The notes: generated by a model from the sequence alone, not told the origin. A stretch of 64,000 nucleotides of DNA from Plazaster borealis (GCA_021014325.1 CM037470.1:8783147-8847146); one strand, 5' to 3'; shown: positions 34,046 through 47,400, counted from the first letter of the stretch. Made by a program: numbers and translations.

Positions 34046-34867
34046 TTAACGATTCAACTGGGATACATTTATTTTGTGGAGACAAAAATAAGTAGCTTAT
34101 ATATGCAGTCTCAAAAATATTATGAAAACTATACATACTTTTCAAATGAACACATTCAAGTTTGTGTTAACAGACGAGTGAACGTGCGCTTACTTTATAC
34201 TAAATCGTTTTCTGCCTTGAAAAATAAGCGGTATTTTTGTTTTCCTTTGGCGTTTTGGTGAAAGATTTGTAGATTTAAAAATGTTTGTTCGATTTGTGTT
34301 TTTTTCTTCTTCTTCTTCAATAAATTACGATTACGCTCACACCGACTAGGCCTACTACCACACCATTCAAGATATAATTTTAAATTTTAAAAATTTCAAA
34401 AAATTTCTGTGCATTTCCCAATAATGTTTACATCTAAGTGACTTCAACGATTCTGGGACCTGACCTCCCCTGTTAGATATGTGGAGTGGTCCATTCTAGG
34501 ATATCAAGGAATTTTAGGTGTACCCCCCGGTCATTACACTTTGGAGAAATGGCTTAGTTAGTCATATTGTGGTATGATGTAAAATTATTGGCCCCTCGAT
34601 TCTATGACTCTGAAATTTCGCTAGTCTTGGCTCGAGACGTTACTGTGATGACCATCGTCTACTACATTGTTATGTGCATTATTGTTATTCAAAATAAGAG
34701 GGTGAATGTTTGTGCTTTCTGCTGATAACAACAAATAATAAAATAGTAACTGATTTAGAATCATTATAAGCTTTACAATTGTTGGTTAGGTCTGCCGTGT
34801 CAGAAATTTAACTAGACAGAGATTAGTACGTACAAACTATTTATTAAATCATTACATAATATACCGT
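34046..34867. repeat. AT-rich DNA; 34340-34640 recurs inverted at 40280-40560
   Basis: The block with tttcccaataatgtttacat and gatatgtggagtggtccatt appears in inverted order at 40300-40530 (aatggaccactccacatatc; atgtaaacattactgggaaa). This is a dispersed repeat of unknown class. No gene is evident. Confidence 0.5.
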
Positions 34868-35261
34868 AGGTTTTCCCGGCCAATTTCAACAAAAATCCAT
34901 TCATTTTATCACCCGGCTCATTCAATTTCGTTTGAAAATGAATGCTCCGTTGAGTCAGCATTCAACAGTCAAAAGGAGTAATTCAATTTCACCAGTTAAC
35001 GAATTCAATTTCGTTTTCTTGCACACATGATTTCGTTTGTCTCATTCTGATTCGTTTCAGTAATTCTATTTTATTTATAGGCATTCAAGACTACACTTTG
35101 ACCATTCCTAATTTGAATTTCTACTACTTTTTTAAACTTGATGAATTTGAATGGTTGACCAGCTCTTGCTTAGCTAAAAAGAAACCTTAGTTTGGGTGGA
35201 TTAGGGAAAATTGCGTGAATTTGAATGCGTGCTTTTTTGCTGAAATTGGCCGGGAAAACCT
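34868..35261. repeat. Foldback element with 21-bp perfect terminal inverted repeats
   Basis: 394 bp. The ends aggttttcccggccaatttc and gaaattggccgggaaaacct are perfect reverse complements over 21 bases. Internal words attcaatttcgttt and ttgaattt are also arranged in opposite directions. No obvious target duplication was found. Confidence 0.75.
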
Positions 35262-35545
35262 GTAAATAAGTTTACATTTACATTAAGACTTGTTTTTGTT
35301 TTACCTCACGAAGAAATAATCCAGATGAAAAAACTGACGGCTGGCATTAACACATTTTTATATCAATGAAATCAGATCGAGGCTTGGTTGCAAAAGGTCG
35401 AATCCAGTAATGGAAAAATTGAAATCGATTTTCATTGATGTTAGTGGATATAGGGAACACGACAATGCAAAGGTCAATTGTCACATCGCTAAAACGGCTG
35501 AGAACGCGTCTATAAGCTTTGATGCAAGTTCAAAGTAGGCCTACA
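35262..35545. other. 3' flank of the lectin-like gene
   Basis: AT-rich, no feature recognised. Confidence 0.4.
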
Positions 35546-36326
35546 TCACAGTTCAAAGTAGTTACACTCATCATCATAGATCACAACACCTTCATCAGAT
35601 TCCAGGACCGTGGCGTTGTTGACTTGACAGATCTTGTGTGGACCTCCCTGCCAGAGATTGAAGGAGCGGCATCGGGACTCGGCCCAGCACGCTGCACCAC
35701 ACTCGATGACTCCCATGACCGATATGTTCTTGATCTCATGGCCGCGCAGACACTGCGGTTCAACGCGACCGTCTGAAGCCATCGTGAGTGAGTGCACATG
35801 AACTTGACGTGGCATCTTGCAAACTACAAACTTCATCTCCATGCAGTCAGTACTAGTTTGCCACTTACCATCGTTTACCAAAGACAACATCAGACAGCCG
35901 TATTCAGAAGGTCGAAAATGGTCTACCCAGTAGGTAAATGATGGAGCCTTGTTTAGGCATGTGACACCACTGCCCCGGTTTTGGCAACCAATCCACATGC
36001 CACAACCACCCCCGGACAATTATTGCGTTGTTTTTGATGTAGAAAATGATTTTTCGAAACAGAAATCGGTACAGCGAGGTTACCCCTTAGTTGACCACAA
36101 ATTCTTGAAGCTTCGTACCAGTCGAGTTTCTCGGCAAGCAGTTAACACGAGTCATGCCAGTTCTCCATCCACGGACGCAGTTTGCTTTGACGACATAAAT
36201 GACGCAAAGAGAAACCAAGATCGATGGACAAAGTCCAGCTTTGCTACAAAACCGAACCATTTCAAATTTACCAATCGGTACAATTGGCGATACCCAAACG
36301 GCGATCAAAATACTAAACACGAACAC
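35546..36326 (-). pseudogene. C-type lectin / PAN-apple domain protein, amino-terminal half disrupted
   Basis: C-type lectin domains bind sugars or proteins outside the cell, and PAN domains are cysteine-rich binding modules. The intact part (36019-35546) encodes the second half of a C-type lectin domain: CGMWIGCQ, TYWVDHFRPSEYGCLML, DGKWQTSTDC, FVVCK. A PAN-like domain follows (CLRGHEIK, ECGAACWAESRCRSFN, KICQVNNATV), then the stop after CNYFEL. Upstream, fragments of the first half are readable but in different frames: a hydrophobic start MFVFSILIAVW, then NCVRGWRTG and TKLQEFVV in one frame, and RCTDF in another. A TAA stands directly before the lectin part (36020-36022). No splice acceptor explains this, so I favour a pseudogene or sequence errors. 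It lies downstream of the receptor gene on the same strand. Confidence 0.6.
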
Positions 36327-36339
36327 CCACTGAATTGAC

Positions 36340-37229
36340 AGTTTTGACTGTAATGAGCGTTCGTTCTAATGACTGACAATTCAGACGTTTTGCATGTTGA
36401 CTTTAAAGTCTGTACGATATTTTTTGGGCGAAAAACCCCTACAAAAAACAACCCTAAACAGTACAATATCAGTGAGTTTTCGGCTGTTGGCCGAACAACT
36501 AACTATCATGATGCTTATAATTTATAGAAAGTACAATCTGTGCAAATGGACAAAAACAAATACTATTGTTATTGCGGGGTAATTGTAATTTGCTACCACA
36601 AATGTATGTGTAAACAACTAATTTTGACTAAACTATAGGGTGTAATATAACCAACATGGTGTCATTTGAACAGTATTTTTTTCCAGCATGACAACACTTT
36701 GAATTGTACTGACTCTGAACGTGGACTCCAATGTTTTAAAAAGTGAATACTTCATTTGATTTGATCATAACTTACTTTTTATGTTAACTTATTTATTTAA
36801 CTAAGTAGTCCCCCGAATTCCGAAATCTACTCCGCGGCAGTAGAATGAACTAGCAAGACAAATTCTCAAAGAACAAAATCTACACAGCAAATTAGTGCAA
36901 ATGAACGATAACAAGCACTATTGTTATCGTCCCGTAATTGCACAAGTCTATCGTCAATAGCTACAACATGTGTAAACAACAAATTTTGATTAAACTAGGG
37001 TGTACTAATCGAGGACACCACTCGAAATAGAAGAAGAAGATATACATCTTACATGTTACCGCAAACCGAATATACAACCTATTCCTGAATAGCAAGACCA
37101 CGTTTTGTCACGATGATGGTCGCACCCCTGGTTGCTCACCACACGTAGATTCGCTTATTTAACCAACAATCAAAAGTTGAGCAAAGCCCCAAAGCAAGCA
37201 ACGAACTTGTCCGTAATTCAGCCGGTTAG
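36340..37229. repeat. Duplicated block of about 120 bp in AT-rich DNA
   Basis: 36530-36650 and 36890-37010 share gtgcaaatg, actattgttat, tgtgtaaacaac and attttgatta. Otherwise no feature was recognised. Confidence 0.45.
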
Positions 37230-38400
37230 GCAATAGTTGGTGAGTCAGCGAATCAATGGGTGAGTGGGTAACTCATTCAGTCAGTCACTCGGTTGGTCAG
37301 TCGGCTATGAGTGAGTAAGTCACTCAGACAATGAGTCATTCAGTCAACGAGTCAGTCGGTTATTAGGGCAGTGAGTCAGTCAGTAAGGCAGTGAGTCAGT
37401 CACTCGGTTGGTCAGTCGGCTAGAGAGTGAGTAAGTCACTCAGACAATGAGTCATTCAGTCAACGAGTCTGTCGGTTATTAGGGCAGTGAGTCAGTCAGT
37501 CGGGCAGTGAGTCAGTCAATCACTGAGGCAGTGAGTAAGTTACTCAGACAATGAGTCATTCAGTCGACGAGTCAGTCGGTTATTAAGGCAGTCAGTCAGT
37601 CAGTCGGGCAGTGAGTCAGTCAATCACCAGGGCAGTGAGTAAGTCATTCAGACAATGAGTCATTCAGTCAACGAGTCAGTCGGTTATTAAGGCAGTGAGT
37701 CAGTCAGTCGGGCAGTGAGTCAGTCAATCAATGAGGCAGTGAGTAAGTTACTCAGACAATGAGTCATTCAGTCGACGAGTCAGTCGGTTATTAAGGCAGT
37801 CAGTCAGTCAGTCGGGCAGTGAGTCAGTCAATCACCAGGGCAGTGAGTAAGTCATTCAGACAATGAGTCATTCAGTCAACGAGTCAGTCAGTTATTAAGG
37901 CAGTCAGTCACTCGGTCGGTCAGTCGGCAAGAGAGTGAGTAAGTCACTCAGACAATGAGTCATTCAGTTAACGAGTCAGTGAAGTATTAAGGCAGTGAGT
38001 AAGTCAGCCAGTCAATGAGCCAGTCGGCCATGAGTCAGTCATTCATGAACGCAGTGAGTAAGTGAGTAAGTCAGTGAGTCAGTCAGTCATTAAGGCAGAG
38101 AGTGAGTCAGTCAGACAGTGAGTAAGTCAGCCAGTCATCGAGTCAGTCAATTATTAAGGTAGTGAGTAAGTCAGCCAGTCAATGAGTCAGTCGGCCACTG
38201 AGTCAGTCAGTCATTAAGCAGTGAGTGAGTCAATCAGTTAGTACAGTGAGTCACTCAGTCATTAAGACAGTGAGTGGGTCATTCAGGCAGTGAGTCACTC
38301 AGTTATTAAGGCAATAAATAAGTCAGTCAATGAGTCAATCAGTCAACATCAGTCAATCAATCGATCAATCAAACAAACAGTCAATCATTCAATCATTAAT
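37230..38400. repeat. GTCA-based satellite with a 104-bp higher-order unit
   Basis: The basic word is the 4-bp GTCA/GAGT type, organised in a longer unit close to 104 bp that contains cagacaatgagtcattcagt, gtcagtcggttattaaggca and gtcagtcagtcgggcagtga. About 4-5 higher-order units are clear from 37310 to 37980, then the array degenerates to tcaatcaatcaatc at its right end. Confidence 0.85.
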
Positions 38401-38492
38401 TCAACCAATCAAGCAGTCAATCAATAAAAAAGACTTATCAATCTGCGTGAAGTTGATGCTGTTGATCACAATACGCCTTATCTCCACTGAGA

Positions 38493-41400
38493 TCAGATCC
38501 CTGACAACTGCGTCGCTAAAAAATAAAAAATAGTAGTGAATACAGAACTTTAGTGCCGTCGAGTAAAGTACAGGGCCCAATTTCATGAAGATGCTTAAGC
38601 AGAAGATTTTGCTTAACAATTTTTCTGCTAAGCAGAAATGAGCAGGATACCAGTCACAAATTGTATATTTGACATGGTATTTTGGCTGGTAACCTTAATC
38701 TGGTAAGCATAATGTTGCTGTGCTTAGCTACTTTTTGTGCTAAGCAGCTCTATGAAATTAGGCCAAGGCCATACACTACTGCGTAGATTGTATGCTTAAG
38801 TCACCTAAACCTCTATTTGTCCAGGTCACCTGGGCTCAGTTGCATAGAGCTGCTTAAGCAGAAAATATTGCTTAAAAATTGTCCCTAAGCAGAAATGAGC
38901 AGGATTCCAGTCACAAACTGTTGACATGGTAGTTTGTCTAGTAACCTTATTCTGGTAAGCATAATTTCTTTGTATTTAGCTCGTTTTTGTGCTTTAAGCT
39001 GCTCTATGAAAGTGGGCCTTGTTTCAATATATTACAAACCCGGACACACGTAAAAAGAGTGATAATTGATCAACTAGGCTCGATTTCACAAAGAGCTATG
39101 ATTGATCTTAAGATGTGTCCCAATCTTAATTGCTAAGCAAAGTGTGATGTCACAATACAAATCTCTATGGTTATACTTACAACTCATTTTGAATTTTAGT
39201 GCTTTGTGAAATCGAGACCAAGGTGTCTGTGTTTAACATATTTAACCACGATCACATCTCTATCATGACTAGTGAACTTTATTATAAACGCACGATGCGA
39301 AAGAGCAAGTCGTTATTTGTGACAGTTTCAGGAGTTACATGTTCGTAGAATATGACAATTCAACATATTTTGGTTTTTAATAATTATTTATTTATAATTT
39401 AACATTTGCATGATAACAGTTTGTTTCGGACCTCTATCGAAAACTCGCGCTAAGTTATTAAGACGCCTTCGTTTAAGGCAGTGTGTACTTTTGGTAATGA
39501 CTCCACAAGTTAATAACCCTAAAACTAAATTTGTAACGAGCACTGGTGAGCTATTGATATTAAAATTTTTTTGTTAGAAACTACCCCCTTTGAAGTAAGG
39601 TAGTTTTAGAGAGAGAGGTAATTTTTCACCCAAATATTTGAATCTGATAAAGGCTCCAGGCATGAAGCCTTTCTCAGGCATCTAAAGGCACACAATTCTA
39701 TGTAACAATGTTTTTTTTCTTTCATTATTTCCTTGCAACTTCGGTGACCAATTGAGCCCAAATTTTCTCGGGTTTGTTATTATATGCCTATGTTGGGATA
39801 CAAAAAATGAGAATAGTGGTCTTTGACAAAAAAATACCCTGCCTTTAAGCTTCTTGAGTCACAAAACGTTAATTTTTTTTATTTTAAACACATCGATGTT
39901 TGTGGTTTTTCTTTAATACGTGTTAGTATTTTTACAAAGAAAGTTCCAAAGTGAACTTACCCGCCGTGGATTTAGTGGGTTCCTGGTTGATGGAAATTTC
40001 TTTGACTTTTGATGTTTTCTGACGAAACTTCAGTCTGACCTGTGTAAAGGAAGTCAAGACAATTATTCAAAACTAAAGCACAAATTAATAGTTTGAATGA
40101 ATATTCCTAATTATAATTTAGTCAGTAGTCAGAAATGTACACGAACAATACTCTGTATCATTGCTTCAGTCGATTACCCCTTAACTAAGGGGAGGAGCCA
40201 ATGAATCATTCCACACACAATCACTAATTAAGTAATTTCTCAAAAGTCTAATGACTGGGGGAGTCAAATTCCTTGATATCCTAGAATGGACCACTCCACA
40301 TATCTAAGAGGGGGGTCAACCCCATATAATGTTTATTTTTTTTACCAGGATTTTTTCAAGAAAAATATTGGATGGTGTAGTAGTAAATAAGGGCATTGCC
40401 ATGCCATTGAGAACTTAGATAATTAGAGAAATATACCATTTACTGGTTTCTAAATGACTCAAATGATATTAGACAACAGCTGGACATCGAAAGAAGACTC
40501 TTAGATGTAAACATTACTGGGAAATGCTCATATTTATTATTATTTAGTAATATTGGCCCTGTCGTCCCTCGGGATAAAGTAGGGGACGTTTCTACGCCCC
40601 CAGAAGGTAAGCTAATTATGGAGAATAAATCAATTACTGGGTAATTAATGAACTCAAATAATTATAGACAGTTGCTGGGCATGCAAAGAAGTCTCTTATA
40701 TGTAAAATATCATCGGAAATGCACAGAAAACATTTTAAATATATATTGCATGGTGTGGTATGATCTATTGGACCCTTCAAGGATTTAAGTAAAGTCTATG
40801 GAATTCCCGCAGTTAAGGGTTTAAACAACAAATTGTTTCCTAAAATTGAATGATCTATTACATTTTGGCGAAATTCTTATCCACTCTGGAGGTTGTTGCC
40901 CTTACAACTTTGTCAGTCAAACTTTTGGATGCTTGATGGAAAATTACTTCAAAAACCACGAGCTTGATCGATTTTGAAAGGAGAAATAGTTTTTTTGTTA
41001 TATAATTATTTTCAAACTCACCTCTTTATCAAACACACATTGTGAGAGGAACACAAAAAGTCCCTGTTGAAAAAATTGAGAAAGAAGTTCAGTATAAACG
41101 ACGTTTCACTCATGCAATTGACAAACTACCCATGTTCAACTATTATTTGTGCAAACATTATGCCACTTTTATTCTTGTAAGTACACAAACTGATCTGGGA
41201 ACCACCGAGGCTGGGAGCTAAAAGAATGGAGCTTTAGGAAAGGCAAATCCAGATATTAACGAGATAATCATATCTCGCCTAGTCGTCTTAAACTAAGATG
41301 TCGGCTTGACGTGATCCTTTATCTTGCCATGTCGTCTTACTGAAAACTAAGATGTCGACTTGACCTGATCATTTAACTCGCTAAGTCGTCTTACTGAAAA

Positions 41401-44400
41401 CTAAGATGTCGACTTGACCTGATCATTTAACTCGCTAAGTCGTCTTACTGAAAACTAAGATGTAGACTTGACCTGATCATTTATCTCGCAAAGACGTCTT
41501 ACTGAAACCTTAGTTGTCAACTTAAGCTGATCATGTATCTCGCCAAGTCGTCTTACTAAAAACTAAGATGTCGACTTGACCTGATCATTATCTCGCTCAG
41601 TCAATTTGTTGAAACTAAGATGTCGACTTGACCTGATCATTTATCTCGCCAAGTCGTCTTACTGAAAACTAAGATGTCGACTTGACCTGATCATTTATCT
41701 TGCCTAGTCGTCTGGTTCTGGTAAATACTGCATAAATCTCCACATATCGGAATGTAACTATGCAGGTGACTGAGCAGTAGAATTTACATAAAGTGGGTCC
41801 CCCTGATAAGATGTCCCATGTCAATGTCTTACTGAAAACTAAGTTGCCGACTTGACCTGATCAATTAACTTACCACTTGTTCTTACTAAAAACTAAGATG
41901 TTGACTTTGACTGATCATTTATTTCGCCAAGTTTTCTTACTTAAAACTAAGATGTCGTCTTGACCCGATCATTTATCTTGCCAAGTCGACTTACTAAAAA
42001 CTGAAACGTCGACTTGACCTGATCATTATCTCGCTCAGTCAATTTGTTGAAACTAAGATGTCGACTTGACCTGATTATTATCTCGCCAAGTCGACTCACT
42101 ATTCGTCAACGTTGTCTTTGCAGCCAACTGCCTTAGCCGTAGTCGAAGTCGCTTGATTCAGACTCAGCATAAGACGTCATCGGTAAGTCAATACAGGACA
42201 AGTCGACTTACTCCACAAAATAAGACATTACGGCAAGATTAATTATATTTGTATCTGAACAAGTGGTATGGCATTTCTGGATCTCCGTATAAAAGGTCTT
42301 TTCATCAAAACGCGGAACGTGACCAAACAATGGCGGCAGTTTAATGACAGTTAATAAGGTTTGCAAACTTGAACCGGGTCAGAGTGTCTTTTGAAATAAA
42401 GCTACAAAAACAAGGTTTTAGGGAAAACCATTTCGAGTCAGCATGAATAGCCAGGGCCCAATTTCATAGAGCTGCTTAAGCACAAAAAGTAGCTAAGCGA
42501 AACAAAATTTTGCTTACCAGAATAAGGTTACCAGCCAAACTACCATGTCACATGTACAATTTTTGACTGGTATCCTGCTTATTTCTGCTAAGCAGGAAAT
42601 TGTTAAGCAATATTTTCTGCTTAAGCAGCTCTATGAAATTGGGCCCTGGTTTTTGCTTCAATCTCATCAGGATTTTGATTTTTCAAAAACTGATTCAAAA
42701 TGGACCATACTGAATCGGAAGGTTTTCTGGTCGTTGGTTCAGGGATTTAGGTCAATTCTGACCCTGGAAAAGCTAAGGAGCAAATTAGTGTCATACCTGC
42801 AAGGAATTGAGTATAACAAAGACGTAAGAGAAGAATTTGTATTCGGCAAGGACGAAGCCAAGAAGCCACGGCAGGCCGAGGAGGGGCTCCAGTACAATAA
42901 TCAGTCGTAGTCCAGCTCTGTGAGAAAAAATCATATCAAAGGTAAGTAATAAAAACTGATTCCAGGAATAAATGAATAAAGGTTCCAGGAATGAAGGTTA
43001 CATTGCATGTGCTTATGAGCAGCCTATATTTAACCATAATCTGTTCCTCAAAGTCTAGTTTTATAGGCCTGTGATATATCAGTGGGGTTGGGCTGGGGTG
43101 GAATAGTTTTTTGAGTACGATAGCACTTTTTGCTAGCGTTATTAAATTGTGTGTGGTGTCTGAACCAGAGCTGTGTATTGAGAGAGTTGCAACAACTTGT
43201 GATCAGAAGCGATTTTCGGTCCCCAAAACGCATGTGATCACACAGGGTACCAGACTAGACTGCACATTGGGTTATGCTACAATTGGACTGGAAATAGCGT
43301 CCAGCAACCACGTGACCAATACAACATCAAAAATAAAACTGGTCTCTCCCTGTCGCAACTCTATCAATACACAGCTCTGGTCTGAATAGCTCGATGGCGC
43401 CCTCCGACGTTGACCAAAAGACTGTAAATAGCAGGAAGACGGCTCTAACTCTTCGGGCACTGTCTGTGATACCCAGTGTTAGGCCGTGTCCGAATTGGCA
43501 GCTACAGCTACGGCTACGGCTAGATTTCCGCGTCATCATGCGCTGAAGAATGGGACGTCCTTAGTAACACCCTTAGCAACAGTCGTAGCCGTAGCCGGCA
43601 ATTTGGATACGGCCTACCTGCCAGTCAAGTCATCATCTGGGAACCGACTCATGAGAGAAGGAACCGGGGGAGTCCTCCCCAAAACCATGGTCAAGGCCCC
43701 TGATAACAGTGGCGCCAAACAAATGATAAACTCAAGACATTGATAATTGGAACGGGACATGTGGCGCGTCCGTCTTCATCGTGCCATGCCCGACGCGTGC
43801 ACAAGTCGTAGTCGATGGTTGAAGATATCTATCCACGTCTTATACGATGTTCATTTGTGAGGGTTTTGTCTTTTATAATGTACTATCAACTAAAATTTAA
43901 ACTAAATAATATATTTTTCACAAATGATTTTACTTACATCATTTTCATTCTCTCTGTTTTATCCTGGTTGGTCTTTAGTGACATGAATACAACTAGGAGT
44001 CGAATCAACACAAAAGTATTCCCCTGTAAAATAAATAATCACACAATGTAAACAGTAAACAACAATAACCATGCAAAGGTTGATAAAAACCGTTCTATCG
44101 TAGTAAACTTACCAATAGATTAAGGTGGGACCGGATAGATGGGTACTAATTCGACTTGGGGAGTCACCAATTTTGCTACAACTCTGAAAAACAAAAAGTG
44201 TGGCTTGCCCCCGCCACAACCTGCTGCGTTGTGATGCAGCATTTTGTTTGTAATCAAATCACCCGCTCTTCGCCCCAAATTGTTTTTGAGTTCGCTGGGC
44301 AATCTTGACTCATTCCTTTCATCTTAAAACAACAGTACAGAGCTACGAGAAATAATAAAACCATTGTACCACAGATGCCAATCACAATGACCCTATGCCC

Positions 44401-47400
44401 TTTACAAGGAGATCGGTATTTTGCTGTTACTGGAGATTGGATAACAATTGATTAACCTGGTAAGTCTGCTGCCACCTAGCGTTCCCAAAGTCTCCAATTG
44501 AAAAGACAGCTACGAAGACTGGTTCGCTGTCTTAGGATAAAGACAGGTACTGGTTTTACAGACCCAATGATTTCATTGGATACAAGGATTTCATTGGATA
44601 AACGGGCAGTGACGTAAGTTTTCCCTATCTGTGTTATGATTGGTCCGCTCCGAAGTGACGTGTTTGTCAGCTCCACCCTACAGCATGAACTTTTCGATTG
44701 TCTGCTGCTTGGCGCGTGTACATAATGTTTGTATTTAATGTTGTTTATACACATTGTAATGCGTGTACACGTGTGCGTGACGACGAATCTCTGAACCGTG
44801 TGAATGGATGGGTGGTGTGTTTTCCAGTATCCCGCCCTTCACTATCTGGCGTTATTCACGAGCCTCGAAGTGTGACGTCAGATGTTCGGGCTAACAGCTA
44901 CGGAGCTTCAAGAGCGACACCCCATTTATTTGTATTACGAGTTGGCATTTCTGAAGCTCAGTAGCAACATGGCATTAAAGGTATTATAAAGGATTTTTAG
45001 AGCTGACAAAACAGTCGCAGACAGTGTTCATGTTTTGTGCGATCAACCATTTTCTACTTGAAATAACTAACCTGTGAAAATCCGTTAATGTGTGAGTCGG
45101 GAGGAAATAGTGAAAAGCCTTGAAGCATGAACACATTGTCCTTAATTTTAGTTGTAACAACCGAAATCAGCTTTTGCGATTTTTGAGGTTTTGAGATACT
45201 GTTTTCAAGTATTTGACTTTATTTCAGAGGGAAATATTTTACAGGAAAAAAAATATTTTATAGTATGACTTCATAATCAGTAAGCTTATAGACTAAAATT
45301 AAACAATGGTATTTTTTAACCGGTTTACCAATCCTGTATAATATTTGTATTATAGTTGATAAATTACTTTGTCATGTTGTCTACAAATTGGGCTGAATCA
45401 GTCGCCGAGGGCGTACAATGAGTATGTAAATACTCACCGTGATTATCACAAGAACTGGAGCTATGAATGACCAATTGAAACCATCTTCAAATGACAACCA
45501 ACAACTGTGGTAAGGAAAGAAATCAATGTGCAACTTAAAAAAATAAGTAAGCCATTCGCATTTAAGTGTGAAAGAACTATTATTGTAAAGCTGATTTCGA
45601 ACTACAAATTAAAGAAACACAATCTATTTGTTTTAAATGTTTAAAGGCACTGTACACGTTTGGTAATTACTCAAAATATTAGCATAAAAACTGACTTGGT
45701 AACAAGCAACAGAGAGCTGTTGATAGTATAAAACATTGTGAGAAACGTAGTTTTTGAGAGAGAGGTAATTTCTCACTAAAATAATAAAAGACTTCTTGCA
45801 AGAAGCCTTTTATTCCTACCTGAAAGCACACAAATTTGTACAACAAGGGTGTTTTTTCTTTCATCATTTTCTTGGAACTTCGATGACCAATAGAGCCCAA
45901 ATTTTTACAGGCTTGTTATTTTATGCATATGTTGGGATATACCAAGTGAGAACACTGGTCTTTGCCAATTAGCAAACGTGTTCAGTGCCTTTAAGTTTGG
46001 CTATTTTATTATAGCAAACTCCATACGTATGTTTGTAAGGACGCATGTTTTCCCATAATGCAGTGTGAATAATGGTCACTGTAGAGAAACTCTTGGTGGC
46101 GCAATGTATTATGAACCGCCAGAGCCATATTGAGAACTGCCCTTGGATTGATTGGTTGATGAAAGTCTGTTCTCGAGTTCAGTTGTGTTTTAAAGGCATC
46201 GTACACGTTTGGTAATTGGAGCCTATTGTTTGTTTCAAACATATATAGCTGTATATATATACCATAAAACTAACCTGTGAAAATTTCATTTCAAAAGGGT
46301 AGCGTTTTTGAAATATTGCCGAAAATCTGGAACGGTTATGTAAACGCATGAAAACTAATCTGCATTGGAATACACACTAGGAGAAGCGTTACGCGTAACG
46401 CTTCTCAGTTTCAAATGTTTTGGGGATAAAAAGTGATATATTTTTCCATAACCGCAATACTTCGAAGTGAAAAGTTTCTCAAAATGCCTTCTACTTTCCA
46501 AAGCTGCTGTACTTCTTACCAAGTAAGTTTTTATTGCCATTAATTATCAGAGTCATTACCAAACGTGTACGATGCCTTTAAGAGTTACTGTTTACCTGTT
46601 TTGTCTTGTGTAGTCATGCATACGAGCTGCCATTGAGATTCCCACTATAAACAACGGGCAACCTGCCAACATTACAACAATTAAGAGCAATATTTTCATT
46701 AATTTCTTGCAGTAAGAATTAATATTGATTAATTGACTAATGGGGAACCTTTTCTCGCACATGACAGTTGTTCAAATCTAGATAAGTAATAAACCTTCAG
46801 ACAAAACCAATCGTCGATCGCACCAAATCTTTAAACTTATTTGTGGGACATTCTAAAGTATGGTTGTGTTTTTCAGAGAGGCCCAACTTAACTGTCAACG
46901 CTCTTTTTTAAAAGATATCGCCTAACATCACAAGGCCGGACGGCCACTTCAAGGTTAGGGGTACACTTAAACTGATTTGGGCTGTCAACCCAAATCAACT
47001 GTCACCAGGGGCACGTTGCCACCTACTCCCTACTACCCCCTTCACAGTCCGTGAGGATGTAGGCATGAGTATCATCCACTAGGAGCCTGGCTGGTAGAGC
47101 AGAATGCACTACCTTCCCAACTTTTTACGAAGCAATTATGGTTAAGTGCCTTGCTCAAGGGCACAAGTGTCATGACCGAGATTCGAACCTACACTCTGCT
47201 GCTGACAACACCAGAGCTTGGGTCCGATGAACGAGACCGCTCGGCCACGACACGCCACGCTCTGTTTCCATGTTATATTGTCATTTGATATTTATCACGT
47301 TACCCCATCCAATGAGATGCCAAACGGGTAGTCGTATCTTCCACCGGAATGTTGGCGATGACTTGATGTATAGAAAAGCGCCCTCAAGCGCCATCCAAGT

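Noticed and set aside
37230..38400. Regular repeats that could suggest a CRISPR array
   Set aside because: The units are degenerate 4-bp based tandem repeats without unique spacers, in an animal genome.
43486..43743. 85-codon plus-strand frame rich in Ala and Thr
   Set aside because: Its first part is the MITE at 43482-43614 with tandem gctacg words.
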